NCBI GenBank assembly: GCA_038501625.1
Contig: JAZAYU010000002.1
Span: 16,110,053 to 16,174,052 of the forward strand
Origin: Corbicula japonica
Lineage: Eukaryota > Mollusca > Bivalvia > Venerida > Cyrenidae
DNA: 64,000 nt
Reading direction: 5' to 3'
Shown here: positions 50,265 through 63,311 of the stretch, piece after piece
Numbering within the stretch: the first letter of the stretch is position 1
How the letters are laid out: each line of letters opens with the position of its first letter
Position numbers and translations under genes: made by a program
The notes under the pieces: model-generated
Database searches by the model: none
What the model saw: only the letters and a program-made list of their open reading frames with translations
What the model was told of the DNA's origin: nothing

Positions 50265-50850
50265 AACAAGAAATCCATTTTAAAAGAAGATAAACGGCGT
50301 TGATAGTTTATAGCGTCATAAAGGAGACGCCACCAATGTTTAGTAAATATGACGCTCAACTTGTAATTGATTTCGTGGAAATAAAAATTAATCCTCGTAG
50401 TTCAGAACATTCGAACCAGAGGCATTCGCGTGCAAAGCGAGCGACTTATCGGCACAACCACGAAACTTCGACACAAAACGTTTTACCGCAAATGCATTAG
50501 GAGTTAATTATTACTTACCTACGTAGAGAAGTTTCTACTCTGGGGAGTTTAGTAAAATGTTTAAAACATCAATCTTGTAATAGATCTTATTCAATTTTGA
50601 ATTGTCTAACTGAATAACGAATTGTTTATGTTGAGCCTCACCAAAATAGTTTGGATCTACGTCATTGTGTAGAAATAGTTCCGACAATCATTAACCACTG
50701 CCCCGCTATATGCCTTTCTTGTGCAATAGACACCAACGAGATAGTTTATTTGATTTTCCAATAGCAAAATAAACACAAACACTTATAGTTTACAACTAGT
50801 TATCGATTGAAAAGCTAGATTTAAAAGGCAGCTTAGGCAGCTAACGCCGA
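50265..50850 (-). repeat. Composite dispersed repeat with tRNA-Ala-like insert (right arm)
   Basis: Mirror of 45,318-45,920. The tRNA-like part keeps the TGC loop, but sequence on its inner side differs by several percent from the left arm. Confidence 0.55.
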
Positions 50851-50931
50851 AAAAATCAATCAAGTTATTTTCCAATATCAAAAGTTTATATGCAATTTGT
50901 TTTGCCGCTGATAGTTCCAAGGCGGTAACCC

Positions 50932-51153
50932 CACGGGTTCTCAGTTTTGTTAATTGTGTGTGGAGTGTGTTTTGAAGCAGATCATTTTATTAACCTTTCT
51001 CCCGCACATGTGTTCTCATTTTTGCTAATTGAATGTGGTGTCTGTTTTGAAGCCGATCATTTTATTTACCATGCTCTCCCCCGCACACGGGATCCCATTT
51101 TTGTTAATTGTGTGTGGTGTCTGTTTTGAAGCTGATCATTTTATTTACCATGC
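50932..51153. repeat. ~80-base tandem repeat, three units (right arm)
   Basis: Mirror image of 45,019-45,240 with almost no differences. Confidence 0.85.
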
Positions 51154-54106
51154 TCTCTCTTTCTCTTTTTGTTGGCTGTGTGGTGAGCCTGTGTCTTTTA
51201 AATGTAGATATGCATATTTCACCAAACAAAAAAAAGAGAACCATCGGGGTTACCGCATTGGAACGGTCAGTGGCGAAACAAATTGCCACTGGGAGTTTGT
51301 GTCAGAAAGAAACTAAAAACACAAGGTGTTTTATCCACTAAAGTGACCAGACTGAACAGTTAGCAGCAAGTACACGCAGTCGTTAGTTGTATAATCAATG
51401 TTAGCTGACGCATTAAACCGCGAGCCGTTTCGTTACGAAGACAGGTATTTGTTTACACTCGCCCCGCACAGGTCTATGGTTAATGAAATTCATAACAGGA
51501 TATACATGTATAAAGGTATATATGAAAAATGAAATCTGAAAAATGAAGTCAATGCAGTAGGAATGGGTTTTCAACATTACGGGGTTTGTCGAGGTTTTCT
51601 TCTGCAACCATTACATAATTATACATGTTACTCAGATAGCGGCTAACGATAAATATTATTGTTCAATAAATTGTGTAAACTTTATGGAAAGATGATTGAT
51701 TCTCGTCTGTTTAAGTTTCACTGAAAAACATTCGTCTTGGTAACTTTTTCCATTCAATTAAGCATACCTTTATTGGTGTATAGGTATTTCTATTATTTAG
51801 TCCAAGTTAATCATAATTCTTGTTTATATACTTCAACTTCAGTTTGATGTTGTTTGCCTTATAAACTCGTATGAGATTATTGAGATAAGTTGTAGACATC
51901 TAGAAAGAACTATGCCGAAATGTGCTTTACACTGAAATCTCTCAATCATATGAAAGAAATTCACCCATGTAAACGACCTTAATAGGCTAGGCTTTATTAG
52001 CGGTTACAGACGGCAATAACATTCTAAGTTGATGAACTACCATATTCGTGTACAGTTCGTGTGTCCGCCATTCCTATCTCATTTATTTCATTTACATTAT
52101 TTTCGTTCGAACGTTTTGACTTTTTCAATAATCTGTCGATTTATAGAACATGAATATTTTTTCCATTTTACCATGAGTGATTTTACTTTATGTTCTATAT
52201 ATTTTATAAATAACTCAATACTGCATTTCTTCAATAAGTCTAGATCTGTCCGTAATTGTAACTACTAAAGCAGCTAAGATGATTAGTGCATTCAGAGTGA
52301 TTCGGGAATCGTTAAAGAATATAGAATGAACAAAATTTAACCTTTTTAGTTTCTGAATAGATTATTCGTTTTCGTTACGTTTTTCCCTTTTAAAAATGGA
52401 TACTAACAAATATGAATTTTGTTATGAACTGTGATATTTAAATTTGACTAAATAACAATGGGTTGTTCTTTCAATAGAAGTAAACACTTGACAAGAATAT
52501 TCGATGTTCTATCTCGTATTCCTTTTTTTTACATATTTACTTATCAAAGTATTACTTTATTTGAACCATAATTTATTTCGGCATTCATATTTTTTAAGAA
52601 CAATGACTTCAAGACACAATTTTGTCAATGCAAAACATTTGCAGTAGGAATTATAAACATTTGTGACAGATACGCTAATATTTTCTTTCAAAACATAATC
52701 CGCACACGTAAATAGGTGTGCCTTTTAATCATGATCAATGCAAAAAAGGGATAACACTCCTTTGTCTTCGTTAAATTCTGTTGGATTTCTTTATCATACG
52801 TAAATGAAGATGATACTTTAGGATGATACTTTATTAAACCAACAAATATTTGTTTAAAAAGAACTTTCAGAAAAGTTTATTCTGAAATGTATTCATACTT
52901 ATTGCGTCCGATCCGTTCCCGTTTCATCTATTGTCACTATCTTACATTTTGGGATCATTCTAATGAAATAATTGTTTTCTGGTAAAACAAAAATATTAAT
53001 AAGTGAAAAAAATATCAAATAAATAATAAATACATTAAAAATTAAAAAACAAAACAAACAAAACTGAAATAAATAATAAACACAAACAGTAAAAGACAAA
53101 TTAATTCTAAATGATTTGAAAACAGAATTTGCGAAATAAAAATAATTCAATAGTTGGTATTTAGCAACATATCTTATTTGCATCTCTTTAATCCCGGGCA
53201 TCATAAACGCTTATGTTTTTTTCAAAGTTGTCTACTAATGTGATGTTTATTCTTTAGGTTCTCTATAGCTTATGTCTTGGTTAAAATCAAATTTACATTA
53301 ATCCAGAACGGCCAGATCTGTTCGTTCTTACAACAAAAGTAGCCCAGATGAGTGATGCATTCAAAGTGATTCGCGAATCGTTAATGAATATACACTGACA
53401 AATATTGTGTCGTAGATTATTCGTTTTCAGTACGTTTTTCACATATTTTAATATACACCAGTTTTGTCATTAATCTTGATCAATGAATTACATAATATTA
53501 TGCTACTCTGGTCATTTATCAGGTCACGTTATTTACAGCAATCATATGGATTCTTATATACTGCTAAAGAACACACATTGAAAAATATTTTATAATTTTA
53601 ATATTCATATTGGCTTTTAAATAAACTTTTCTTTTATTTAATTGCGTCTTTCACATTATCAAACAGGTGTAAAGTGTGCTTTTAATCCTAATCCTTGAAA
53701 GAAATGGGATTTGTATTGTTGTCTATCATCGACATATACTCCACTTCTCACCAATTAGGAAATGTTTATTGTAAACTCCAGAAAAAGTATTTGCGCAAGT
53801 GTATGCAACATAAACAAATTTAATCAAACTATCTATAATCGAAACTTCACGTATGTCAGAACTTGTAATCGGTTACCGTGTAACATAATGTCGATCACTT
53901 TATCAGGGTTATCATCGACTTGCTCAATCGGTAGGGTGTACAATATTATGTGGATAGGCACTGTCGCCGTACGGGGTTTATTCCCAGTGTGGGCATCAAA
54001 TTATTGAATTGTTGTTTTCAAATTGATTTTTTGTTCAATAAGGAAAGCCGAATATGTCTGAAATTTAAAGGTTATTTGCTCAAATGTATCTGAAACATAT
54101 GTTTGC

Positions 54107-54646
54107 GTACGTTTTTACATTAGTTTCTGTCCAGCTAGAGAATTATATTATACTTTCTCAAAAGCATTTCAAATTAAAAAAATTGACACTACTTCATTTT
54201 TTCTCTTCTTGCATGCAAATTTATATTCAGTTTACATGTAATCGTAGCCTTATGATTCTAACTCTTAATGTGGTTTAGATTCCTATGTATTTAATACTTA
54301 AATTTCTTTAAACTGATATCATTGTTATTTTGGTATTAAATTCTTATCTTTATCACAACAACATTTAACAATCACAAAGACTGCCAGTACAATGTATATC
54401 AATTATACGTTTTTACATTAGTTTCTGCCCAGCTAGAGAATTATATAATACTTTCTCAAAAGCACTTTAAGTTTAAAATATCGACCTTACTTCATTTTTT
54501 TCTCTTCTTGCATGCGAATTTATATTCAGTTTACATGTAATCGTAGCCTTATGATTCTAACTCTTAATGTGGGTTAGTTTCCTATGTATTTAATACTTAA
54601 ATTTCTTTAAACTATTATCATTGTTATTTTGGTATTAAATTCTTAT
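54107..54646. repeat. Pair of ~240-base direct repeats (right arm)
   Basis: This is the mirror of 41,519-42,058. Each repeat is closer to its partner in the other arm than to its neighbour. Confidence 0.9.
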
Positions 54647-57059
54647 TTTATCGCTCATATTTTCTTTCAAATTATAACTTTTGTATTTATTTCATGATTT
54701 TTTTTATGTCTTTCATATATTTTTCATCTTATTTTCATTTTCTTGTTAATTATGGTCAAAACTAGTATATTAATTTTTGGATCTGGCTGTTGTTGTTTTT
54801 TTCAGCACACACTGAGTATAGCTTTAGATTTATGTTTTCATTACTCTTTTTTAATTTTATGTTTAAGAAATTTGCTTTAAGTATGTGTCTCCCATTGATT
54901 TCAGGAATCAAGATTATATTTTTTACTTTCACTTTGAACCACGAAGTAAGATTTCTTTAAATTTCTTGAAAACCCTAACATTATTTTGAAGAATTGGCAC
55001 TAAATATTGTAGACCAGCATATACTTATTTCAGGTATGAGTTGCTTTGGTATATTGTTCATGAATTTCAGAGTTCTCATGCATACGGTTTTTCTTTTGTT
55101 TTAGTATGTGCTTGGTAATTAGAACATGAATTAGACTAAACTGAGCTTGCACACATTTACTACTTCCATAGATAAATACATTTATTTACTAAAATCTAGA
55201 TGGCAATAAGTGTTTCCCCCAAAATTCATTTTTTGAAATTTTAGCCTGTTTTCGCCATTTGCAATGTTTGCGATACCTTAATGATTGCAAAAATGGTTTG
55301 GTTTGTTTTGGTTTAGTCTATGATAATTCGCATCTTTGTATCACCTCTGACTACTAATAATATAGTTATGCAACTAAATATTGCAATATGCGTTGTTCTG
55401 TTAAAATATACGAACAAAAGTTCAAGAAGATTTCATTTAGGTATTGCAATTATCATTGGTTTAATTTATGATACACTGCCATATTTTTGCTGGCCTTTAC
55501 CAGATCGGTAAAATAAAAGTTTTATGAAGTAAGAAATTGTTGAAAAACATTATTGTAATAACAATGTGTTGTCTATAGCTTGAGCCGAGTAACATACATT
55601 TTATATAGCTATTAATTATTGTTTAATGTATTTTAAATTTAAATCTTAATAAAAGATGGTTTAGGCGCTTTGTTATGTTTATATTGTACAGTATTTAGCA
55701 CATACTTTGTGAGTTCAACTTTATCTCTCTTAATAATAATAGTTAATCTTGTGGTCAATGATCGGCATATTCCCGCTGAACAATCCGTGTCATAATACCA
55801 TCATTGGACAATGTCATGGAGATGAATTTCACTATTTGCCGATATGTTAACAATTTCAAAATAAACAAAAGTGGTTTGCAAATCAATGCTATTTTAGAAG
55901 AACCAATATGTAGAAATTTATAGAATTAATAATCACAGAAACACAGAGAAACTGAATGATTTAGGGATATTTCGATGGAAATATCTTGAAATATTTTCGC
56001 TAAGTCTGATACGCTTAAAACATACTTTATTATAGAGATATATTGGGAATAATCATGGAATTCAAAGTTAACAGACCTTAAACATATTATATAACAATAG
56101 AGATACTTAAAGCAAGAGTTTCTTTTAAAAGATAGAGCTCTTATCATATAACAATACAGATACTTAAACATGGTCAGACTTTATTTTAAAAGTTTAAGCT
56201 CTTATACTGTCGATATTATTTAAAGAAAATAATTGTAAGTGTACTACTATTTGTAAGTGTACTACTATTTGTGATTTCTATGCATTTACATCTTTTATGC
56301 ACTAAACTCATTTGCTTACTTAATAACTGGCGTAAGTCGTTTCCTATTTTTATGTTAAGGCGTAAGCTAGTAAAGCTACACTGTTAATCTTTATGTCGCC
56401 ATGACCATAACAGCATATTTATCTGTATTGTAAATAATATTACGGTTTTTATTGATCTTAGCGCAAAAAAGTTGAAGTAGAGCAATAAAAACAACAACAA
56501 GTGAAATCATTTTTCATTTCAAAGAATTGCAATAATATACAGTCATAAATAACAGATTTCAATAATTTTTTTGTGATAATCCTTTGCATTTCAAACGGAC
56601 GAAATAATGTAACTTAACGTTAAAAAAGTAAAATATGAATATCAGGAATTGTAACATTCAAAAGACACAGCCTCCTCACACAATCAAGTAGAAGAGGAGA
56701 GCATGTTTTTATATAAATAGACACATTTTCACAAAATTCAAATTTCAAAAAAACATTTTCAAGAATCAGCAAAATGACACATTTAAAGCATATTAAATAA
56801 ATAACAAAATAAATAAATAAAAAGTTATAAATGAATAAATAAATATGATTAACACATATCATTTGCGAGCACTTTAATGGGGGCTTTGGCATACGTTTGA
56901 ATATGCATGCAAAGTAAAACATATTTCTTTAAGAACAATTGGAAAATATCACTAGTATTTTATTTCATCCCAATGTTGCAGTTTTGTCATAATTGGTAAA
57001 CACAGAGTCTACAAATACGAAATATGTTGGAAATAAATGTAAAGACACAATGGTTTAAC

Positions 57060-57428
57060 CTATTTGAGTTTAAAATGCCCGTATGCTAAGGTCGGCACCT
57101 TGTTATCGAAAATGTAGTGATTATCATCAAAAAGCGAAAGTCCAGTTTTTGATGAATGAATGGTATAAACTGATGCGAATGACGTTTGGTCTATACTCGT
57201 TAACAGTTCTTCAAAGTTACCGCGAAGTTTATCCTTTTGATTTAATTTCAGGCACGAATGGTCACGCTGTGGCAATGAACCGTACTTGCACCCGATACAC
57301 ACTGATCGCGCCACTGTATCCAAAGTATCGATTATCGCTTTGGCATAACGCACCTTCAGCGAAAACTCCAGCGCACTAACTAATCTCCTCTAGAATCCGT
57401 TAAAGCGTGGTGCTGCTATGGCGTCCAT
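57060..57428 (-). pseudogene. Cys/His-motif protein pseudogene, right arm (one stop)
   Basis: This is the same 123-codon frame as 38,727-39,095. It keeps the shared in-frame TAG twelve codons after the ATG but has CAA at 57,188-57,186 where the left arm has TAA. Downstream of the TAG, 109 codons are open. Either it is a pseudogene inactivated before the duplication, or the real protein starts from an unseen upstream exon spliced after the TAG (ATTCTAG would be a weak acceptor). Confidence 0.5.
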
Positions 57429-57555
57429 TGTGCCGAGTAGTTGACTGTATACAATTATAATGATTCTATTTTCTCGCCCGCGAAAACAAAATGGTATACT
57501 ACAATTAATCCCCCATTCATTCCCGACCCATTTGTTTGCAGAGTAATTTGTTTTG

Positions 57556-57966
57556 GCAATCGACTTTAAAAACAATTTACAGGGATTTATCATACCAGAC
57601 CGGATTTACTATTACTTAATTATTGCGTCAATCAAACAATCATACCAGACAGGATTAACAATCCACTTAATTATTGAGATTAATCATACCAGACCGGATT
57701 TACAATTACTTAATTATTGCATCAATCAAACAATCATACCAGACAGGATTAAATATCCACTGAATTATTGGGATAAATCATACCAGACCGGATTAACTTT
57801 TACTTAATTATTGAATTAATTAAACAATCATACCAGACAGGATTAACTATCCACTTAATTAGTGTCAAAATCCACTTGACAAGGATTAATCATACCAGAC
57901 AGGATTAACTATTACTTAATTATTGACTTAATCCTCTTAACAATCACTTGAAACGGATTAAGAGGA
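57556..57966. repeat. Minisatellite, same family (right arm)
   Basis: This is the inverted counterpart of 38,190-38,600 with the same number and order of units. Confidence 0.9.
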
Positions 57967-58050
57967 TTAACTATTACGTCATAATCCTTGCTCTTGCTCA
58001 TGGCTCCGGCTCTTGAAAACGCCTCGCTCTCACACACATACTACTTGTAC

Positions 58051-58858
58051 GTAAGGGGGGGGGGGAGAAGATACATGCATACGGCATACATGATAAGTTA
58101 TATGAATACTGTGCTGTCCTAAAAAGTTGTTATTACGTAAAAGAAACGCATAATTCTGGATGGCACCTGTCTATGTTAAGTGTTAAACTTAGGGATCATT
58201 TCCATAAATGTGCATTCTGGAATTAGCATGTACATGATGAGTAATATGAACACCGTGTTGTCATTATAAGTAGTGATTACGTATAAGAACACATAACTTA
58301 ATGCAGGAATGGTTTATGATTAATTATGATTATTAATTAAAAATAAACGTGTGGCAGTTACATGAAATATTATATTACTGAATCCGGAAAATCAACCTAG
58401 ACAGTTTTGTATCTTAGACTAGAGTTTTAAAACTCCTAATCTCAAAATTAACAAGAAATATCTGTAAAAAAGATAAACGGCGTAGATTGTATATGAAATG
58501 ATGCAGTTTGTAGCTGGTATTATTCACTTCATCTTGATTTACGTGTAAATTAAATAATTTCATTGTAAATCCTTCACAGTGACTTAATAGCGGACTCGCA
58601 GTTTTTTCGCGTAACATATAACACGTACAAATGTAGTTGCCAGATTTAAGACAAGTAAGCACATTGTAAAATCCTCAGTCGCGATAAAGAATGAGTTTTA
58701 TATAAGAAACGTATTGTAAAAGGCATTGGTTGTGTTTATTCTTAAAACATAATCTATCAGTTGATATATCAATTGCCGAAAGAATAAAATATATGTGAAG
58801 ACTCAAGACTTACATAGCGAACTCATTGTTTATATCGCGTAGCATATTATATACACAG
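58051..58858. other. No gene recognised; flank of the inverted duplication
   Basis: It starts with a G-rich run (58,055-58,066). A short piece of the composite repeat (AAAAAAGATAAACGGCGT) lies near 58,466. Confidence 0.5.
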
Positions 58859-58860
58859 GA

Positions 58861-59165
58861 AAATGTGCACCATGTGTTTTACACATGTTTTGAGTCACAT
58901 GTGTTTAACACGTGTTTAACATATGTTTAACACATAGTGTTGTAAACATGTGTTTATAAACACGTGTTAAACACATAGTTTGAAACATATAGTTTACAAC
59001 ACACATGTGTTTAACACATGTTTATTGTACTTGTGTTTTACACATGTTTCACACATGTTAAACACATATTTTCAAAATACGGTTAATAACATACACATGT
59101 TTAACACATGTTTATTGTCCATGTGAATTACATTTGTTTCACATTTGTTTAACACATGCATATTT
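58861..59165. repeat. ACACATGTTTAA-type minisatellite
   Basis: Many degenerate copies of TGTTTAACACATG / CATGTGTTTAACAC occur in both orientations because the unit is nearly palindromic. No coding frame. Confidence 0.85.
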
Positions 59166-59561
59166 AATCTAACACGTTTAAAAATCCACAAAAAGCTTTC
59201 TAAACCAAAACATATCAATTTAAATAAAAACGAAAAAAAATGTAAATCTGCTGGTGAATTGGCCTATAGACTGTTTTTTTTTCAAAGTCATCATATATAC
59301 AAATGTATTTTAGAGCCCTCTGTCACATCATAAGCATATCCTTCCAACTAAAACGTCACGTCCAAGACCATTTAATGTTTGTATATAATCAATAAAAATA
59401 ACCTTTATTATGCATGGTTCGTACATACAAGTATTTTGCAATGTTATTTAGACTATTTACTTTGATCCATCCACAGGTTTTTAATATGAAAACAAAAAGC
59501 AAAGAACAGACAGAATAACGTCAATTAGCGGCTCCGTTTTTTTTTTCAGTACATAAATTAA

Positions 59562-60615
59562 AGCCCCGGTCAAAACCCGCCGTGCGTCTTATTTTTACCG
59601 TACGGGTTCTGCGGAGGTTACGCTCGCGGCGTTTTTTGGTCAGACGTGGCAAGAGCAGAGGACGCACGTCACACTCACGGTTGCGCAAGCTGTGAGTATG
59701 TTGCCCGCACGCCACGTCTAGGGGTAAAAGGTTGCGTGAATCGTACGTTCCGTAGGTGGTAAGTGGTAAGTGAGTTGTACGTACCTACAACGCAGGATCG
59801 CCGTGCGATTTCCATGTCAACTTACGGAGGCAGTACTACTCACGTACGGGCTTCTTAGGCCGGTATTCCATAGTTCCGTGATGCGTGATCCGTGTCCGCA
59901 TGCGTCTGTGTCCGCGATTTTTCACTCACCAAATATATCGTTGGGTATATTCCATACCTCCGTGTCCGTTTTCGTGTCCGCGATGTGTAACGGACACGGA
60001 GGTATGGAATGTACCCAATGATATCTTTGGTGAGTGAAAAACCGCGGACACGGACGCGGACATGGGCACGGATCACCCATCACGGAACTATGAAATACCG
60101 ACCTTACTCGCTCGCCCGTTGTAGCCTAAGTGCGTGCAAGTGCGGTGAACGTGAGTTTATTTCGGTCGCTGTTTAGTGAAATATATATAAGGACGACCTA
60201 TCGATACTCGATATATATTTTATATACCGCAGAGGTCCGTGCGCACACCGTGCGTTGTAAGTGCGGAGCACGTACTTGCTCTGTAAGGTCTGCCTGAGTT
60301 CTCTGCGCGTTTTGGACGGCTAAACTGAGGAAGCACGGACCACGCACGGACCACGTAAAGACTCGCAGAGGCAGTGCGTTATGCGCTCGTGGACGTACAG
60401 GGCACGCACGTCACCCATACAGGTGGTGAATCCGTAGCCCGCACGCAGCTCGAACGCAGAGAAAGTTTTGCCTGCACTTAAAATGCTACGGCGTCTCTGC
60501 GTGCTCCCAAATCCGTACGGAGGCGGTACTCATCACGTACGGATCCCCGAATTTGGCCCACGTTTTTGCACGTAGACAGCACGCACTTGCACGTACGGCG
60601 GGTTGTGACCGGGGC
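59562..60615. mobile_element. CpG-rich TTAA-flanked inverted-repeat element
   Basis: The left end AGCCCCGGTCAAAACCCGCC is inverted at the right end (GGCGGGTTGTGACCGGGGC), with TTAA at 59,558-59,561 and 60,616-60,619. The interior is full of CGTACGG and CACGCAC words, unlike the AT-rich surroundings. It contains the foldback at 59,855-60,106 and no transposase. Confidence 0.75.
59855..60106. mobile_element. Foldback MITE, family AGGCCGGTATTCC, third copy, nested
   Basis: Ends TTAGGCCGGTATTCCATAG and ACTATGAAATACCGACCTTA, with the same GGACACGG blocks as 1,406-1,645. It lies within the CpG-rich element. Confidence 0.85.
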
Positions 60616-61850
60616 TTAAGTGACGCTAATCCGCCTGGAACGGTTGCACGCGATTTTTAGACGATGATGACGTCAGAGCTGTCAACAGAACGCTACCGGG
60701 AATAACAAAAATATGTGTCGTTTACTGCTAAATTTACAAGGTTAGTATAAGAATATATGGTTTTCTTTTAAGATAAATAATATTTAACCCAGACAGCATG
60801 ACCTCAGGGCTTACGGGATTAGAGCATAAAAAAAATTTCACAAATTTTCAGTTTTCGCGATTTAAACAAAGTCCTCAATGGTTTTATCAGCAACTTTCAA
60901 TCTTTGCGTGAATTTTAAAGATCAAGGAGGTTGGAAAAAAGCGAGCGGAGAAAGAAAAAAGCTACTCAAGCTGCTTTTTAGCTCTAACATGTGCGACAAC
61001 TCAACGCGAGGGTTCCGGATCTTGGTCTATTCCGGATCAAACCCAGTTTTTTAAATTTTAATTAGACATTGAATAAAATTGAATTTAACGTATTTTCGTT
61101 GTCCAACATTAATGGCTTTATTCAAAATAATTAATTTTATATTTAATATCTATATAAGCAGTATGGACTATAAATAATAACAACTTATAGTTCGTACAAA
61201 CATAGCTTCATTAGCAAGTGAAATGGCTTTCCTTTTCACTAGATCCACAAAGTTTGTGCATATCTGATAAAGATTATGGTAGAAAAATGCTTTGATTTAA
61301 AATTTAAATGACCATTTTTCTATTGTAATAGGATCTGATGCAAATTAAACTGATTTGTAATGGCAACAATGCTGACCAAGGAAAGATTTTGGTATCTTCT
61401 GCTGTTTACCAAGATACTGGGTTAACTTAGTATACACATTTACTATGAAATAATATAACATACATTTTTTCTTTTTCATGTTTAGTTGTAGAAATCGTGT
61501 TTTAAAATTGTTAAATAAATAATATTTTAATTTTCCATTTTATTCTCTGTTTCTTTGATAATTCAAATGACTTTTAACAAATAGACAAGTGAAAATTGTT
61601 TCCGTCTGATACTAATATGAAGGATATTTATGAAAGAAATTGCATCTAACTTTAAGCTGATGTAAGAGTGTTCCGATGTATACATTAAAAATGAGCCATG
61701 AGTCTTTGACATGTCATCTTTCCATTTAAAATCAACAAGTTTTTTAATGAAAGTTCAGGTAGGTGGGACTTGGCACCAGACAATTTAAAGAATGTAAAAG
61801 GGTCATTTTGTCACAGACTGGTTCAAATACAGTCAGTTATTCAGTTACGA

Positions 61851-62032
61851 CATTCAATCAGTTCTGGAACATTTGAGTTATAAATAAAAAAATTTGTTAA
61901 GAAATCATGGTGTTCTTGCAGCATTTCTCTTATTTGGAGTGATGTTGCTAGAACAAACAATGATTTCTTGACCAATTTTTGTTTTTTAAATCAAGATTAT
62001 GAACATGTTCCGGAACTCATACTGATTGAATG
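61851..62032. mobile_element. Foldback element with CATTCAATCAGT ends
   Basis: CATTCAATCAG..GGAACAT and TAAGAAATCATGGTGTTCTT on the left have imperfect complements on the right, ending ACTGATTGAATG. Length is 182 bases. Confidence 0.75.
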
Positions 62033-62639
62033 CCGAAAATGATTAGTTGTCTGTACAATAAAAAAATACTTATTATGCTAATAATTTACATTTAGGTGTA
62101 CAATGTCATATGTGCAGTACATGAAGACATTCCCTAACACAGGAGATATTTAGAGAGACCTTCCTTACTTCTAGTGAGTATCTATTATTAAGATACGTTT
62201 GATTGTTTTGGTGATGCAAAACTTGCCATGTATGCCAGACTGATTTAAACTGGGAACACTAGAACCAATGAGTTTCCTTATTATTCGGATTAAAACTTGC
62301 TGTTTAGGACATTTGATTAAAAATAATTCGAAAATAATTTAAAAACAAAATGAATGGTGTTACTGAGGCATCTAGAGCTATGAACTCTAGGGGCAAATTA
62401 TTTCTTGAATATTGAAATCCAATTTATTTTTTTTTTCTAAAGAAATAAAAGTATTATAGTCCAAATTAACATTTAAAATAATGTTGCTGTTTTGTAATTG
62501 ATTCATATTAATTGAAAAGATATGACAATATTAGAGATATTACTTAAAATCTGGTCAATACCAGAAAGAGCAAAACAAAATGATATGTATATATGAAACT
62601 AGCAAACTAGCTTCCATTTTTCTTTGAACAAAGATACAG

Positions 62640-62820
62640 TACAGTTAAACCTGCCTTAGCAGCTATCCGGGAATAGCAACCACCAGTCTCAAAGAGCCAG
62701 TTTGAATATATCCTAAACTGACATTTTGTTCTCATTTTAACCTGTCTTTAACAACCACCTGTGTAGAGCAGCCACTTTTTGTCACTCCCTTGGCTGGCTG
62801 CCAAAGACAATTTTGACTGT
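62640..62820 (+). repeat. Dispersed repeat (GTTAAACCTGCCTTAGCAGC)
   Basis: It contains two halves with similar wording (AACCTGCCTTAGCAGC and AACCTGTCTTTAACAACCACCTG). This type is familiar from bivalve genomes by memory only. Confidence 0.45.
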
Positions 62821-63311
62821 ATTATTCTATGACGTTCTGGAGTCATTTAAAACTTTTATTGGTAGCTTACATTTTAGGTAGTACAGTGGATGCTCTATAA
62901 ATGAAGTTGTGAAATGTGCATATCAGGAATAGCACACTGAGAATACACAAAAAGTAAAAAGGTAGAGTAGGATGAAGTTACCAGCCAAACATATATCAAC
63001 TGTAATATAATGGCAAAATTGTGATTGAAGTGAAATATACTTTTTTTGCAGTGCTCGTACACTAACAGTTTGTTGACACATGTCTGATTACTGGATGGGA
63101 GTTGGAAAAGTTGTGGCAGGAAAGATGAAAAGAAAGATCACTTTAGGTAAATAACAAACACTTTAGACAAGTAATGATTTTCAAGAACATAACGGAGGCA
63201 AGGTATTATAAGGACTATTTATATCATCAAGTATCACATTGGAAAAATAGCCTTTGATAAAGAATGGCTGACTCCTTTTGCCCTCTTTTATACACCTTTT
63301 ATTGCATGACG

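Larger units (their letters stand above)
50159..58050 (-). repeat. Inverted duplication, right arm (~7.9 kb)
   Basis: This is the mirror of 38,106-46,000. The outer end is CACACATACTACTTGTAC, next to AAGGGGGGG at 58,053. I see no target-site duplication outside the two arms. Internal order (minisatellite, pseudogene, 300-base tandem pair, ~80-base repeats, composite repeat) is the same in reverse. Confidence 0.97.

Noticed and set aside
38106..58050. A giant DNA transposon with 7.9-kb terminal inverted repeats (Maverick-like)
   Set aside because: No polymerase, integrase, capsid or transposase frames, no terminal motif and no target-site duplication.
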